Source: Chamaea fasciata
Lineage: Eukaryota; Chordata; Aves; Passeriformes; Sylviidae
NCBI GenBank assembly: GCA_029207755.1
Contig: JARCOQ010000017.1
Span: 4,290,945-4,354,944, forward strand
Length of the DNA: 64,000 nt
Direction of reading: 5' to 3'
The notes beneath the pieces were generated by a model. It was not told where the DNA came from. It saw only the letters and a program-made list of their open reading frames with translations, and did no database searches. Shown in pieces: positions 40,101 through 52,606 of the stretch; the stretch's first letter is position 1; each line of letters opens with the position of its first letter. Made by a program: the position numbers and the translations under genes.

Positions 40101-42498
40101 TCTAGAGATGACTTTCATCACCAAAACACATTTTTTCCCCCTCTGTAGCTTTAATTCTGAGCTCTGTAATTGCCAGGGCACTGTCCAGTCGTATTTTCCC
40201 TTCTATTAGTTCCTGCAGTTACATTTTTGCCCTAAGATAAATGTGAGTGCACAGTCACACTGCCGAGTAGTGGACTTTACAAACACACTGTGCCGTGGCT
40301 TAGAGGCTGCAAATCCAACTTTTTGGGGTTTGTGGCAGCTCTGTCTGACGAGGTTGTTGCCACAGAAGGTATCTGGCATTTCTGCTCTGTAAATCCCCCA
40401 CGTGTGATTGTACAACAGACTAAAGGATGGCTGGTGTCTGCAGGCAGCCTGCCTTGCTTTGTGACCTCGCTAGAATTCCTCAGTTAAATGAAGTTTGATT
40501 TGAGGCAGAGCTGAGTAGAAGTTCTCAGAGACAGCCCCAGATTGCAGTGGGAAGTGCTGTCAGTCAGTTACAGTCTGGCACTTCTCTCGGAGCTGCTGCC
40601 TGGGACTGATGTGTCTCTGGGTTTTGAACCATTGCCCAGTGTAAAACTGAGCTTTCAAACGGGAGTTCATTGCAGGCAGCGTAAAACATTCACAGAACTG
40701 GCACAATTGGGCCTAATTATTTGTTTTACCATGTGTTCTGAGTATTTTTCTTCAGTTAATAATTATTCTCCGTTATTCTCGCCCTTTGCTAAGTAGTTGT
40801 TTAATATTGTGGCTGAAAACAATGGAATTCTTTTCTTACTGTGCTTTCAAACCAATTAGTTCTGGGCAATGGGGCTGCCCATGAAAACTCTTGACGTTGT
40901 CTCGTGGCCAGAAGAAATTTTAAAAAAAATAACTAAAGCAAACCGAGGTTATTGTAGAGGAAATTATAGATTTCTGCACAATATTGTTCAGTATTTCTGC
41001 CTCTTGGCAAGTAAAGCTTTGGATGAGCATCATAGGAAAAAAGCTGAACTGTCTTGCGTGTGTTTTATTTACATTAAATGCTTTTAGAATGAATCTGGTA
41101 CAGATTTAAAAGAATGCAGAGGAGGTTACAGAGATTTATTTAGGTGGGGGGAAAGGGATGGTGGGAAGGTTCATAGTACTGGTCATAAAGATAATTGAAC
41201 TTGAATTAATTGAGCATTCAAGCTGCCTGAATCCCCACATTTCCATGCTGTTCATTATATGAAAATCATCCAACAAAATGCAATTTTACTTTTTAATTGC
41301 TGCAGAATGTTTGGTTAGCTTTGTTTCCGGGCCTGTGCTGTTGTTTTTCAGTGCTGACAGCAAACAGTTCATCTTTGGAATACCCTGCACCACGGGGACC
41401 CTCAGACCCCAGCAAACACAGACATGAAGGGGAAGTTTCCTGGGCCAGTGTCTGGCCCACAATCACAATTTTTTATGATGCTTTGATAAGCAATTAAACA
41501 AAGAACATTATATTTCAATCCAGCCCTATTGAAATCTACAGAATCATCCAACTGGGGGACTGAACTGGAGTATTTCTGAAGACCACCAAGACGCTATCAT
41601 TTCCTTCTTAATTTCAAACAAACAGACATTGCAGGTCATTTACAAAATGCATTTTTGAGCTAAAAGTGCACTGGCCTCTCAGTTTCCCTGATTTTTCCAG
41701 CCCTTTAAACCGTCCACTCGCTTTCCTTGTTCTGTTGTTAAATAATAAGCACCAAATAAGAATCTCTGTCAGTCAATATTGCAAGTGGTTTTATTTTGCC
41801 CTTTTCAAACAGTGAATACCATTTTTAAGTTGTTACAAGGTACTAGTTGTATACCAAATAACGTTCCTGATGGTGAAATTGCCAGTTACACGTTGTAATT
41901 CCTTCATTGACTGTCAGACCTGTCATGTTGCAGAAAGGTAGGTCAGTTGAATTGATTATTAATGGATCTGTTCAAAAATAGGCATTTAGGGTTTCCCTCC
42001 CCTCCAAAAAAAAGTACTGGCTACATCATTTATCTATGGAAATGAGTAATGTCTTTATCTTTTTTAGCCAATTAATAAACTGTGATTTCTAATCACAGTA
42101 ATTTCAGGATCATGCCATTATTTGCTAATTCTTCATTTCTTCATTTCTTAAGAAAATATTAAAATTGCAGTTGGTCACAGCAGGACAGGCCCATGCATCA
42201 CTGAAGAAACCAGTAATTTATGATGCTTTTGGAACTCCATAGTAACATTCCAGGCTGTAATGAAGTTTCATATTGAACAAGGTCAGGCCTGATTGTATGA
42301 TTAAATAATTTGAAAATGTTATTAAAAGGCTGCATTTCTCTTCAGCTTTTCAGAACGAGTGTTTTACTTTGGGGCACTCCATCAATCAAACCCACAGAGG
42401 CTCTTTTGGGTCGTGTTCATTCCGTCACCTATTTAGACATGCAGGTGAAACAAGAAGCAGACGGGTTCCAAACTTTTCTCAAGTGGTTGTTTTTCTTC

Positions 42499-42765
42499 AC
42501 AGAACCACAGAATTCACAGAGTGATTGGGTTGAACGAGACCTTCACGATCATTGAGTCCAACCCAGCCCTAACACCTCAACTAAACCATTGCACTGAGTG
42601 CCACATCCAGTCTGTTCTTAGGCACATCCAGGGACGGTGACTCCACCACCTCCCTGGGCAGACCATTCCAGTACTTTATCACCCTTTGTGTAAAAAACTT
42701 CTTCCTAATATCCTAATAATATTTCCTAATTTCCTTATATCTAACCCGTATTTCCCTTCCCTTCT
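42499..42765 (-). mobile_element. CR1 LINE 3' fragment
   Basis: The reverse complement of a CR1 3' end: ACAGAATTCACAG at the left, then GAGACCTTCACGATCATTGAGTCCAACCC, the ACTCCACCACCTCCCTGGGCAG block, and CTTCTTCCTAATATC. Avian CR1 insertions are usually truncated at the 5' end and keep this part. No reverse transcriptase frame remains. The right edge is approximate. Confidence 0.85.
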
Positions 42766-44459
42766 TTTCCTTCTAAACTGGAAATGAGATCCCTGTCAGT
42801 TGTTGCGGCCAGGTCTTTGCCACGCCTGGGCCATCACTCTGGGAAAGCTCCTGGCTCACACCTCACCCAGGTGTGTGCAGCTTTTGGGCAGTTATTCTTC
42901 TGTTGTGCTTCCAATTCATCTTCCATTTTCCCCAAGCCCTCAGGGGACGGAGCTGTGGACCTGGAGCACATCAGGAGCAGCATCCAGTCCTTGAGAATCT
43001 GATGGATTTCTCCTGACACCCCCTCACAGCCCTGCAGCCCCTGTTTGCACAGGGAGAAGGAGACACTGAGCTGAGAGGACAGAGCTGAGATGTTTCTGAG
43101 CTTCTGGGAGGCAGGGGCTGGGTAAACACAGCTCTCCTGAATCCCTGAACCTAATCAATGTTTTGGGAAACATGTAGAAACCTTTGGCATATTAATGAAG
43201 TGATGTTTGGTAATGGATGACAGCTCCAAGTGTGGGGTTTGAGCACAGGATGGGGCTTTTTCTCCTGGGATTTAAACATTAATCTCCACAGCCCCTTAAA
43301 CACAAACCAGGGGACAACACATTAATACTTTATGTACTTTTAATTGACTAGGACTGTTATTGAGTTTGCTCTTTGCAAACCCCCATTAATATCCACGTTT
43401 CTCGTTTGGAAAAATCTGTAAAACTGAATCCTTCTGCAAAATTACCCTAAGCCATCTTTCATCCTGCTACTTAGCAAGGACCTTTGGTCCTTGTTTCTCG
43501 CCTCTTTTCCGCAGCTCCAGCACTTGTCAGTTTGCATTATGCACGCCTGTAAACAGCAGAAAATTAAAAAAGAAGGTATTATCCAGGTAGAAGGTCGCGG
43601 AAGTTTTGAAAATGCAGGCTTTGAATATTCCCAAATTATAATTGTGGGGTCAAGTTGAGTGTGTGTGTAGACAGGTATAGTTGTATAATTCATATACACA
43701 TTATATGTTTATTTATATGGATATACGCATATATACCAACCTTGTAAACACTGTTGGAGCAAGGCAGGAGATTTACCACTGGTATCAGCAGTGTTGGATG
43801 ACAGCAAGAGGAAAAACACTAAAAACAACTGTCATGTATGTTTTGCTCTCTGAATTTTCTTTCTTTTGCCTTGGTGGTAGAGCTGACCATCCTCCTGGAG
43901 ATCTCAAAGCACCTAATGAGGAAATAGACCCTGAAGTGAATGCTATTGCTTGAGCCAACCCTGCAGAGGAGAAGAAGGATGGGGAGGCTGCGTGCAAAAA
44001 ATAGAGTAGCTCAGGATTTTCCCAGAAAACTTGTCAAGGAAAGAATAACAAATCTTCACTGCTGGTATTTTTGCACTACATATTCAGCATTCACAACAAT
44101 CTCCTAATGCCAAGGAATGGGGAGTGCGCTCTGGATGAAATGAGGAGTGGAGTGCTGACTGGCTGGATCCAGTTTGTTCCCCTCTCTTTGGGAAGGCAGT
44201 GAAGGCTCAAAGGAGCACTGGGACAGGGATTCCTGGGGCATCATTGAATTCCCCATGTCTGCCATCCACCTTCCCATACACAGGGAGCAGAATTCAGCAA
44301 TGCAGAACCAGGATGGCTCCAGCTGCTGCCTTCCAGCTGCTCTGCCTCTCTGCACACCCCAAAAACTGGCCCCAAATCCCAAGGGAAGCACCTGTGGAGT
44401 GACACGGCCAAGATGGACTTGCTGCACTTTTGGATCTCCAAGTTTTGTTCTCCTTTTAA

Positions 44460-44780
44460 CAGCCTGAACTGTAAAATAATAAATGTGCATTTGCAGAGTG
44501 TTATCTGCAGGCCTTGCCAGAGATATGTCATCTGATTATGCATGTAGGTAGCATTTAACATAATCTGCCCTGACACATTCATAAGATAAGACAAAAATAG
44601 TGTTTTATCACCGTGCAGGAGCAGCCTCTTATCAAACTCCAAAGTCTTAATTAGGGATTTCTCTCCAGGTCCCCACTTGCCTGATGACCATATAAATGTC
44701 TCAATTAGATAATTAATGCAGGCCATAATGCATGATAGTATACAGCAATTTAAAGCCCTAGGCAGGGAGTTCAACACAAA
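44460..44780. promoter_or_regulatory. AT-rich motif-dense block (possible conserved enhancer)
   Basis: Contains TAATTAAT (44710-44717) beside ATTAG, several TTATC (GATA-type) and CATAATGCATG-like motifs, and no simple repeat. A 178-codon minus-strand frame (44241-44777) overlaps it. Its translation matches nothing I recognise and has no domain features. Regulatory use seems more likely than coding, but neither is shown. Confidence 0.28.
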
Positions 44781-45268
44781 TATTTCCCTTTTCTATTGCT
44801 GGGAATTCAGCTGGATATGTACACATGGAAGTTCGTCTTACAGTATTGATCCCACTCTTTAAATTCTTTATAGTTTCTGTGAGGAAATGCTATTGTCTCC
44901 ATTCTTCACAAACTCTGAGAGATGAGAGGATATCAGGTTGTTTATGATACTTGACATAAATGACATTTTGTATTTTATTTCAAATTGTAATCAATATTTG
45001 GTCTGTAGTTTGCAGAATAATGTACAAGACGTACACATTCTATGGGGGGAAAAACTACCCAGTGCTTCATTTATATTCCAAATATATTATCCCTATTTTT
45101 TCCTTAACAGAAATCTTCTTGCAGGTTTAAACTGGGGTTTTGAAGTTCCTTATCCACTTCTACTACTGTAGAAATTATGTCTAATATTTAAACAAGTTTT
45201 TAGTGAATCTGACTAATACTGAGAAATCTGTCTCTAAGCAATACAAAGCCACATTTTCATATCTTTCC

Positions 45269-45382
45269 CCTGGTTTTTTTTTGTTTGTTTGTTTGGGGTT
45301 TTTTTGTGGGTTTTTTTTTTGTTTGTTTGTTTTCTTTGTTTTTTTGTTTTTTTTTTTAAATATAGTTGTATTTTTTTTTCCA
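45269..45382. repeat. T-rich low-complexity tract (GTTT/T runs)
   Basis: About 110 bp of T runs broken by G, GTTTG and short GGG. Phe/Leu or Lys/Asn-rich open frames across it are artefacts. Confidence 0.85.
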
Positions 45383-45910
45383 AATAATTTCTGGGGATAA
45401 AACAGTCCATGACAGGGTTCATAGCGTGTGTGACTTTTGTCTCCAAAATGAAGATATTCAAACTTGAACCTCTTTCCTGATCCATCCAGGAACAAGTGGG
45501 AAAAAAAATTGGATTAATTTCCCAGTAAGAGGCAGCTGGATACGTGGGATCCTCATTTTTGGAAGACCTCCATATTTGCTCCTGGAATTGTGAAGCAGTG
45601 TCTGACCCAGACTGTGGATAAACAGGACAAAAGGAGCTGAAAATTGAACATTTTCTGTCTTTGAATCTCACATGGTCAGAAAGGTGAGGTCAGAAACCAG
45701 AGTTAATTGTGCATAGCAAGATCTGAGGCCAAATTTACAGGCAACAGAAAAACAAAGATAAAAGGTATCAGAAAGTCAGCTGAAAATTTGAAATTCAGGT
45801 GAAGAACTGAGGTCACTGCTACTGAATTTGTGGTATTTTCTTGGAGATAAACAATAAAATATCAGCAGCTCAGAAAGTTTGCTTACAGTTGGATTTATTC
45901 TGAAGAAAAA

Positions 45911-45948
45911 GACTGTTAAAAAAGTAAAAGACTGTTAAAAAAGTAAAA
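45911..45948. repeat. Exact tandem duplication of 19 bp
   Basis: GACTGTTAAAAAAGTAAAA occurs twice in direct succession with no mismatch. Confidence 0.95.
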
Positions 45949-48589
45949 GAAGGAGGTGCAGGAAAAAGGCAGAGAGACAAGCCAGCCAGACTGATGCCAC
46001 CACACAGAGCTGGTGGGGGAAGGTGGATTTCAACACCTGGAAAATATTATAACATATTGTAAAATTCTTGCATCACAAGAAAGATATTAAAGTTGACATA
46101 CACTGATTAAATCTTGGAAAACCTGAGGGTGGTTGCAGAGAGGCCAGGATTTCTGGTGGTGAAGCTACAGCTAAACTCAAAAACTTCCCAGAGAAATTGT
46201 AGACCACTATAAATTTATGTCTAAATATGTAAATGCATGCCTACAAAATGTAAATGTCAGAAGAATCACACTGTTTCTGGACTTGCACCTGACCCTGTTC
46301 ATGGCATCTGAATTTTGCATTTCTGCTGCTCTCTCTAGAGGACATTTTGGAGAGCTACTGTTCCTTACCATTGTTTGGAGCTCAGAAATTATTCAATAAT
46401 ATAAACAACTCACACGAAGTCACTTTGAGTACTTTGGCCACTTCCCCTAAAATTGAAAATGTTTCCTCCTTCTGTTCAGAGTTTACCTATTTTACAGCTT
46501 TTATACTCATTTCTATCAGATTTTCTGGTATAAAGCTGATTTACCTGTGATATTTCTTTCTCTCCTGAGGAATTCACATTTGTCTCTAACATCTGTCTCA
46601 GCTCCATTCAAAAAGGGAGCGGAAGGGGTCACATGACATCAATTTCGTGGATATACAAGTATTATTGCATTTCTATCAATAAATCATTTATTTTTTTCAG
46701 GAAGAACCTGCAACCTCTACCCCAATATTTTTCTGAAGCGGAGCTAATGCACAGGAGCTAAAAATAATCTCATGGAACAAAAACGAAAAAACACAGAGAA
46801 GTCAATGCTGTGAGTTAACAGTGACATATTTTTACCAGAAAAAGACCAAAGAATCAGCAAAGCATCAGCTTGTTTCAGCAAAATTTATAGTAGTAATCAG
46901 TTCCTGTACAGCTTTGATACCCTTTCAGCTTTTGATTCTTGATTTAAAGCACTTCTCAGGGAATGTTGTGAATAAACCAGCACCCTGCACACAAATACAG
47001 TTCACAAAAGGCACTAATCCTCTCCCCAGAAGTTCCACCTCCTTTTTTAAAGGATTCTGCTCAGCAGAGCAGCTCACATGGGCAGATATTCACCGGGTTT
47101 CAGCGCGAGGCAATGTTTTGGGGTGCTCAGATCTGCTAAAAAGTGCTGAGTCCCAGGCCGAGCTGGGGCTGGCTGCAGACACACCACCCCACCTGATGGG
47201 TGTGTGAATACAGAGCACTGAACCTGCTCTCTCAGCAGCTGAGAAATCCACATGCAGAGCGTGTGGGACCCAAGAACCTGAGCGTTCACTGACCCACCCT
47301 TCCTCTCCATCCTTCGTTTTGTAGAGATGGCAGAGAAAAGGAGTAAACTCCTCCCTGGACTGTGCTCAACCAAATTCCTCCTCCTCCTATAAACCAGGAG
47401 AAAAACTTCCTGACTCCTGAACTCTGAATTTCTGGGGCTGCACAGCTTTGCCCACTGATCCTTCCCCAGGACCCTCCGTGCAGGGGCACTGAGAGGCACC
47501 ACGGCTGCAAAATTGCTTGGAGCAAGGGCTCACAGCACTGCAAAATGTGCAATTTGTCGAGATTATCCTGAGTCAGGATGTTCCTTGATGTCAGATCTTT
47601 GTGCACTCCCAATCAGCAAGAAAGGAAACCTCAAAGTGGAAGCAGAGCAGCTGCATCCCTTAGTCAGGACATCCAGGAATTAACAAGCTTTGGGGATGTA
47701 TTAACATCAAGATATTGATGTATGTCTCTGTACACATTGCTAATTTAGCAACACACTCAAGGCCCATGGATCCTAGACTTGAATATGTTCATTTTAATAC
47801 TGAAAACCACACCATTAGTGCCCAGGTGCAGACTCTTCCCCTGAGTGTGCGGAGGTGTCAGCTGGGGTTGTGTAACCTGTACAGAAAATACCAACCAACC
47901 ATCACAGAGGGGAGTCACTAAATCCGAATTTCTGTGTGTAAATAATGGCACAGAAAGCCCAGTGGTGGTGCTCGATTTGTGGAATACATGGAGCATCCAG
48001 TGCACAACTCTCAAATAAATAACCAATGTCTCTCTCTCCAGTGTGTAACCATTGGCTCGTTGCACACCGGCTGATGAATCCGATTTTGTGGGCATCAAAA
48101 TGCCCAAACAGCTCCTCTGCCTGCTGCATTTCCACTTCTCCTGGGACTGTGGAGAGCAGAAGTATCAAGCTGGCATTTTCCTTCTAAAGTTCCACCCTAT
48201 TTTTCAATTGCATCCTTTTTGGGGGGGTGGGAAGGATTAGATCTACATGTAGATATGTACTCCAGAAAAACTGTTTTCTACCTTTTTTTTCAACTGATTA
48301 AAAAAAAAAAAAATGGAGCATCTGTTTTAAAAATAAGTTCTGGAATAATTGCAAATATTAATGAAGTGTTTTTCTCAAGTTTTATTTGGTAAGTACTTCA
48401 AGTTCTAACAACCATAAACTTGGAGCAAACAATACTAACAATTAAAAAGGAGCAGAAAGAAGGCAGACAAAGCTTTTTAAAAAAATTAGAATTGTTTTCT
48501 GTAATCCTCCACTTCAGATACTGTATAGCAAGGCTCAATCTTCGGATTTCTTTAATCTTTGGGATTGGCCTGTTCTTCCCCCTGATTTA

Positions 48590-49080
48590 TCCGGCGGCAC
48601 AGAGGAATTAAATCAGCGTAATGGACACTTGTTAAGTGTCTGCATCAGCCCGATGAGCTCGGCGGGGCCGGGGGTTGCTCCTGGCTGGGAGCTGCGGCAC
48701 CACGAGGATGCTGCGCTGTTTCGAGCACCACTTAGCGGCAGAAGCCGGCTTCAAATCCTCTTCTTCTCAAATCGAGCCTGAGGAAACTTCGTTCTGAGTA
48801 AACCCAGCCTGGAATAGCGCATCCTCCTCCCCTCCAGCCCCGGCTGGGGCAGTGCCGGCACATCCCTGCCCAGCCTCTCCCTCTCCCCTCTGCCCGTTCC
48901 TCACGTCTCACCGCGCCCACAAAGGTATTTTTGCCTGTGTTAGGGGCTGATTGAAACGTTTGACCCGGAGCTGTGGGTAAATAAACGGGTGCTTCTCTAC
49001 CCGTTATGCTCGATATCAACACGATGACCAGGGAAAAGGGAAACATCACAAAGCAGGCTGAGGATGTTCCCGGCTTTCAG
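48590..49080. promoter_or_regulatory. CpG cluster about 9 kb upstream of CDH4
   Basis: Roughly 29 CpG dinucleotides by eye in 490 bp, against AT-rich, CpG-poor flanks. It could be a distal promoter, the start of a non-coding RNA, or an enhancer with low methylation. The 105-codon minus-strand frame at 48732-49049 does not resemble a known protein. No clear splice-competent exon was recognised. Confidence 0.45.
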
Positions 49081-49799
49081 CAGCCAGAGCATATCCAAAC
49101 AATTTGGGCAGGCATTTTTCTCTGCAGGACATTGAAGTCAGGGATGTTTATCACATCATATTGAAAGAACTTGTTCTCTATATTGAATTTTAATGATGTT
49201 AGCATGAACCTTCTAACTTTAGGGATATAAAGAGAACTAACCAGTGTTTAGAGATAGCAGAACTTACAATAACATCAATGCCTGGAAAATTAAAACAGAC
49301 AGATAGATACCCCTTTCCCCACCAAAACTCCCTGAACCTTCCTGTTGTGCTGTCATACCCCAAAGCCTGCTTGGGTGAGACAAAAGGGAGCTTGATCAAG
49401 ACACTTAAAGTAAAATGTGCTGTTTGTTTTCAAAACTCATACTGGACAGGCAACAGCAGACTTCAGGTTTCACCTTAATGGCACCAGCTCTTGTGCCATC
49501 GCTCTGATTTTATTTTTCTGATTGTTGTTTTACAGATATGACTCTCTTCGAGCCACAGATTAGGACAGGATGGTTGTAAGTGAATACTGAAACAGTACTG
49601 GTAGAGATGGCAAATTCTGTTCTTACTGTAAAGCTCCTCACAAGCTTTTGCAGTTTCTTCCCAAAGCCCCCTCAGCTATCCTACTTCTGGCCACGTGCTC
49701 CACATCAGTTATTCCAACACAGTGCTGGGAAACAATTTTTTCAATCAGTTACGTGTCCAAATTGCAAAGGCAATGGCTCACAGAGTTGTGTGTACAATT

Positions 49800-50170
49800 A
49801 CTGAGATTCCATGCGTGCATTGGGTAATTTCTCACATAAATGCACTTAATTAGTCATCTGTGCATGAGTTTTCCTATTTGCATACATACTTAGGGCAATT
49901 TTGCATGCAAATTAAGCACTTTATATATATATATGTAAAAGTTCGACTCTCATCATGTTTACTAAACAGAAGCTTATGTTAGATCTGGAAGAAAATAATT
50001 GAGTTGTCTGACAGCACACAATACAGTGTGGTAGCTTGCATATGGATTATTACAGTGTCTGCATCCTGCTGAGGTTTTCCCAGAAAGGTTATTAGATTTA
50101 TCTCTCATAAAGTACTTAAGGATCAGCGTGCAAATAACTGTTCTGGTGAAGTATCTGCATAGGTGAAGTC
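49800..50170. promoter_or_regulatory. AT-rich block with two perfect POU octamers (possible enhancer)
   Basis: ATTTGCAT at 49876-49883 and its reverse complement ATGCAAAT at 49905-49912 form an inverted pair of consensus octamers. TTAATTAG-like homeodomain cores lie next to them (49845-49855), as does a short TA repeat (49922-49933). The block lies about 8 kb upstream of CDH4. Enhancer function is inference. Confidence 0.35.
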
Positions 50171-50410
50171 CAGGTTACCACAGCTCGCACCAGACATAAT
50201 TTGTATTTGTTGTTAGAATCTCAAAAATGTCCCATCTAAATCCTGTGCTGCTCCCGGGCTACAATCAAACCTGATTCTGCCATTTCCTACTGATGGATTA
50301 GCACAATCAGAATCACTTAAAATGATCTTTATTAAAACACAAGCCTGCCAGCAGCTCACACCAAAAGATGGTGCAGGAATATCTCCCATAGATTTCTCTC
50401 TCAAAGAGAT

Positions 50411-50428
50411 AAAAAAAAAAAAAAAAAA
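50411..50428. repeat. A-homopolymer
   Basis: Uninterrupted A run of about 18 bases, preceded by AAAGAGAT. Confidence 0.85.
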
Positions 50429-52555
50429 CGCTTTTCGGCTGGGGGTTACTCAGTTTTGGATGTATCAGTATTTTCAGCACCTGTTTGTGTGTCCTGGACA
50501 CGGTTCCAGTCTGACTTGAAAGCCTGTGTGCAGCTGGGAATGGATTAGGGGCTGTGAGACCACAGGATCTGCTGGTCAGAGTTAATAGGATAAATGCAGA
50601 TAATCTCGTTAGATGAACGCATGAACTTGAAAATTAATCTTTGGAGTTCAGGCATTTCTAGACACTGGCAAAAGCAGCAGTTACTTCATGTACAGAACTC
50701 CACCAACATCAAAACCCGCCTTTATCAGCTGAGCAGAAGTCAGGTGGTGACTACCAATGGTAGTTAATAAAACTTTAACCCCTGTGACTCCACACTTTCT
50801 CTTCCTTTCCGTTTATGCATGTGTGGAAGACTTTGGTTTTTATTATTCTTGGCCTGCAGTCAGTCCATATTATTCATACATATGGTGCTCCAAAATAGCT
50901 CCCTTCCTTTTATTTCTAGGCTTTGTTTCACTGAGGCATGTAATATTGGTATTAGCATGTAATATTATCACATTATTATCCTCATTTGTAGCTAAATCAC
51001 TGCTCCAGATAGTAAAATAAATTCTGTATACATCTTTAACTTGACAGGAATTGCAAAGAGGCAAACATTGTAAATTTCTCACTACTTTTCCTAAATGGAA
51101 ATTGGAAATATGCTGCATTACTTTGAGTATGGGATATTGTCACAAAGTAATCCCTTACAAGAGCACATCTCTCCCTCTCTCCCCCCCTCTCTCCAAGTTT
51201 TCTTATCCTTTCAGTTCCACTACTAAAATCCATACGTTGTCAAAGCTGTCTCTCGCAAAGCGTTTTGTCTTCCAGGTGGTTTTTGACCAAAAATGCTGAC
51301 AGCTCCAGAAAATTACTTCATATTAAACAGGTAACTGGGGCTCTCTCTGAGGAGTTCTGCCTCAGCATTTACCAGGCACGCACACAATTTAGAGTATCTG
51401 CTGCAGTGCAAAAACTGTTGGATATATTTGTGAGGAAAAGCATTTGTGAGGAATACAACAATCTGGGTGCCACAAAAGGCTGAGAGAGCTCTGAACATCA
51501 CTTCCATTTATGTTTTACCAATCTGTGCAGAGGAAAACTTTTTTTTATGATAAAGAAGAAAAGAACGTACTGTAATGTTAGAAAGGCTGCTTTGGACCTC
51601 GTGTTTTTGCTAGGTAAAAGAATGATCATTTATTAATATTGCTGCTTGTGACAGGGTAACTTGAGCTTTGGACTGGAATAAGTTACATTACTGTGAGCAT
51701 TTCAGTGTACACGGGGCCATGTTGATCAGAAGAATGCAATGGTGATGAGATTTGCTGCTGTAAACAATAACAACAGCACAAGCTGCAGGTCTGAAAATTC
51801 TCATTTTCTTTCAGCTGTCCCTTATAAAAAAAAAATTATGTTGATATTAATTTGAGGCTTTCTGGTGCGTGAATGAGTAAAAATTAAAGAGCCATAAGGT
51901 TTGACAGGTCAGATCCTGCCCCTTTCCCCTGGTACCTCACTGAATGTGAGAGTGAGCATTCCATTAGCACAGCAAATCACAGGCACAGGACTTTTTAGAA
52001 AAGGCATTTCCTCCTGAGCTGCTGAGGGTTCGTGGAGAGGGTAGGGAGGAAATCCCTGGGTTTATGTTTGCTAATGTTCCCCCACTGCATGCAGTTCCAG
52101 GTAAAGCAGGTGATGACCCTTCAGGTAACTCTCTGCTCCTGAGGTGATGGCACAATCCTGCTTAAACACGTGCTCATCTGAGGAGAGCCTTAAAATCAGT
52201 AAGTTTGTGAAGGCTTTGGGGAAACTGGGAATCTGTGGCCTTCCTCCTGCTTGTAAAATCACAGACTGGCTATTCATCTCTTTTTTTGTACTAAATCTGG
52301 TGAGATTTCATTGTTTCCATGAATATCAAGCATTGCCTCATGGAGCAGCCTGGGAGCAGCCTGCCTGCTGTGTCAGGGAGCTCGTGTAGTTTATTCTCCT
52401 TGGTGACTCTGAGAACAAGCCTAATTCTGCTTTTCTGCTTTCTTTTCTTTTATTTTTTTTTAATACTCCTTCATTAAACAGTCCACTGCAAAGATAGACA
52501 TCTATTAAGCCTCTTGGTCTGCTTTTTCCTTTTTCCTTTTGTCTTTTTGCAAGAA

Positions 52556-52606
52556 TACAAAAAATGACCAGAAGAAAAAAAAGAAAAAAAAAGAAAAAAA
52601 AAAAGA
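52556..52606. repeat. A-rich low-complexity tract (AAAAG type)
   Basis: Runs of A broken by single G. About 80 bp upstream (52440-52460) a complementary T-rich tract is present. Confidence 0.8.

Larger units (their letters stand above)
26673..42498. other. Non-coding sequence with microsatellites
   Basis: No coding region recognised. Contains the two pentanucleotide arrays, GTTT and TTA repeats, and a possible LTR fragment at 31 kb. GC-richer patches at 27.4-27.7 and 35.5-35.9 kb give overlapping frames on both strands, but none has domain-like content. An octamer ATTTGCAT is at 31955-31962. Confidence 0.6.
42766..48589. other. Non-coding sequence
   Basis: Contains the block at 44.5 kb, the T-rich tract at 45.3 kb and a 19-bp tandem duplication. 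GC-richer stretches at 42.8-43.1 and 47.0-47.6 kb are unassigned; they could be old mobile-element remains. Confidence 0.55.
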
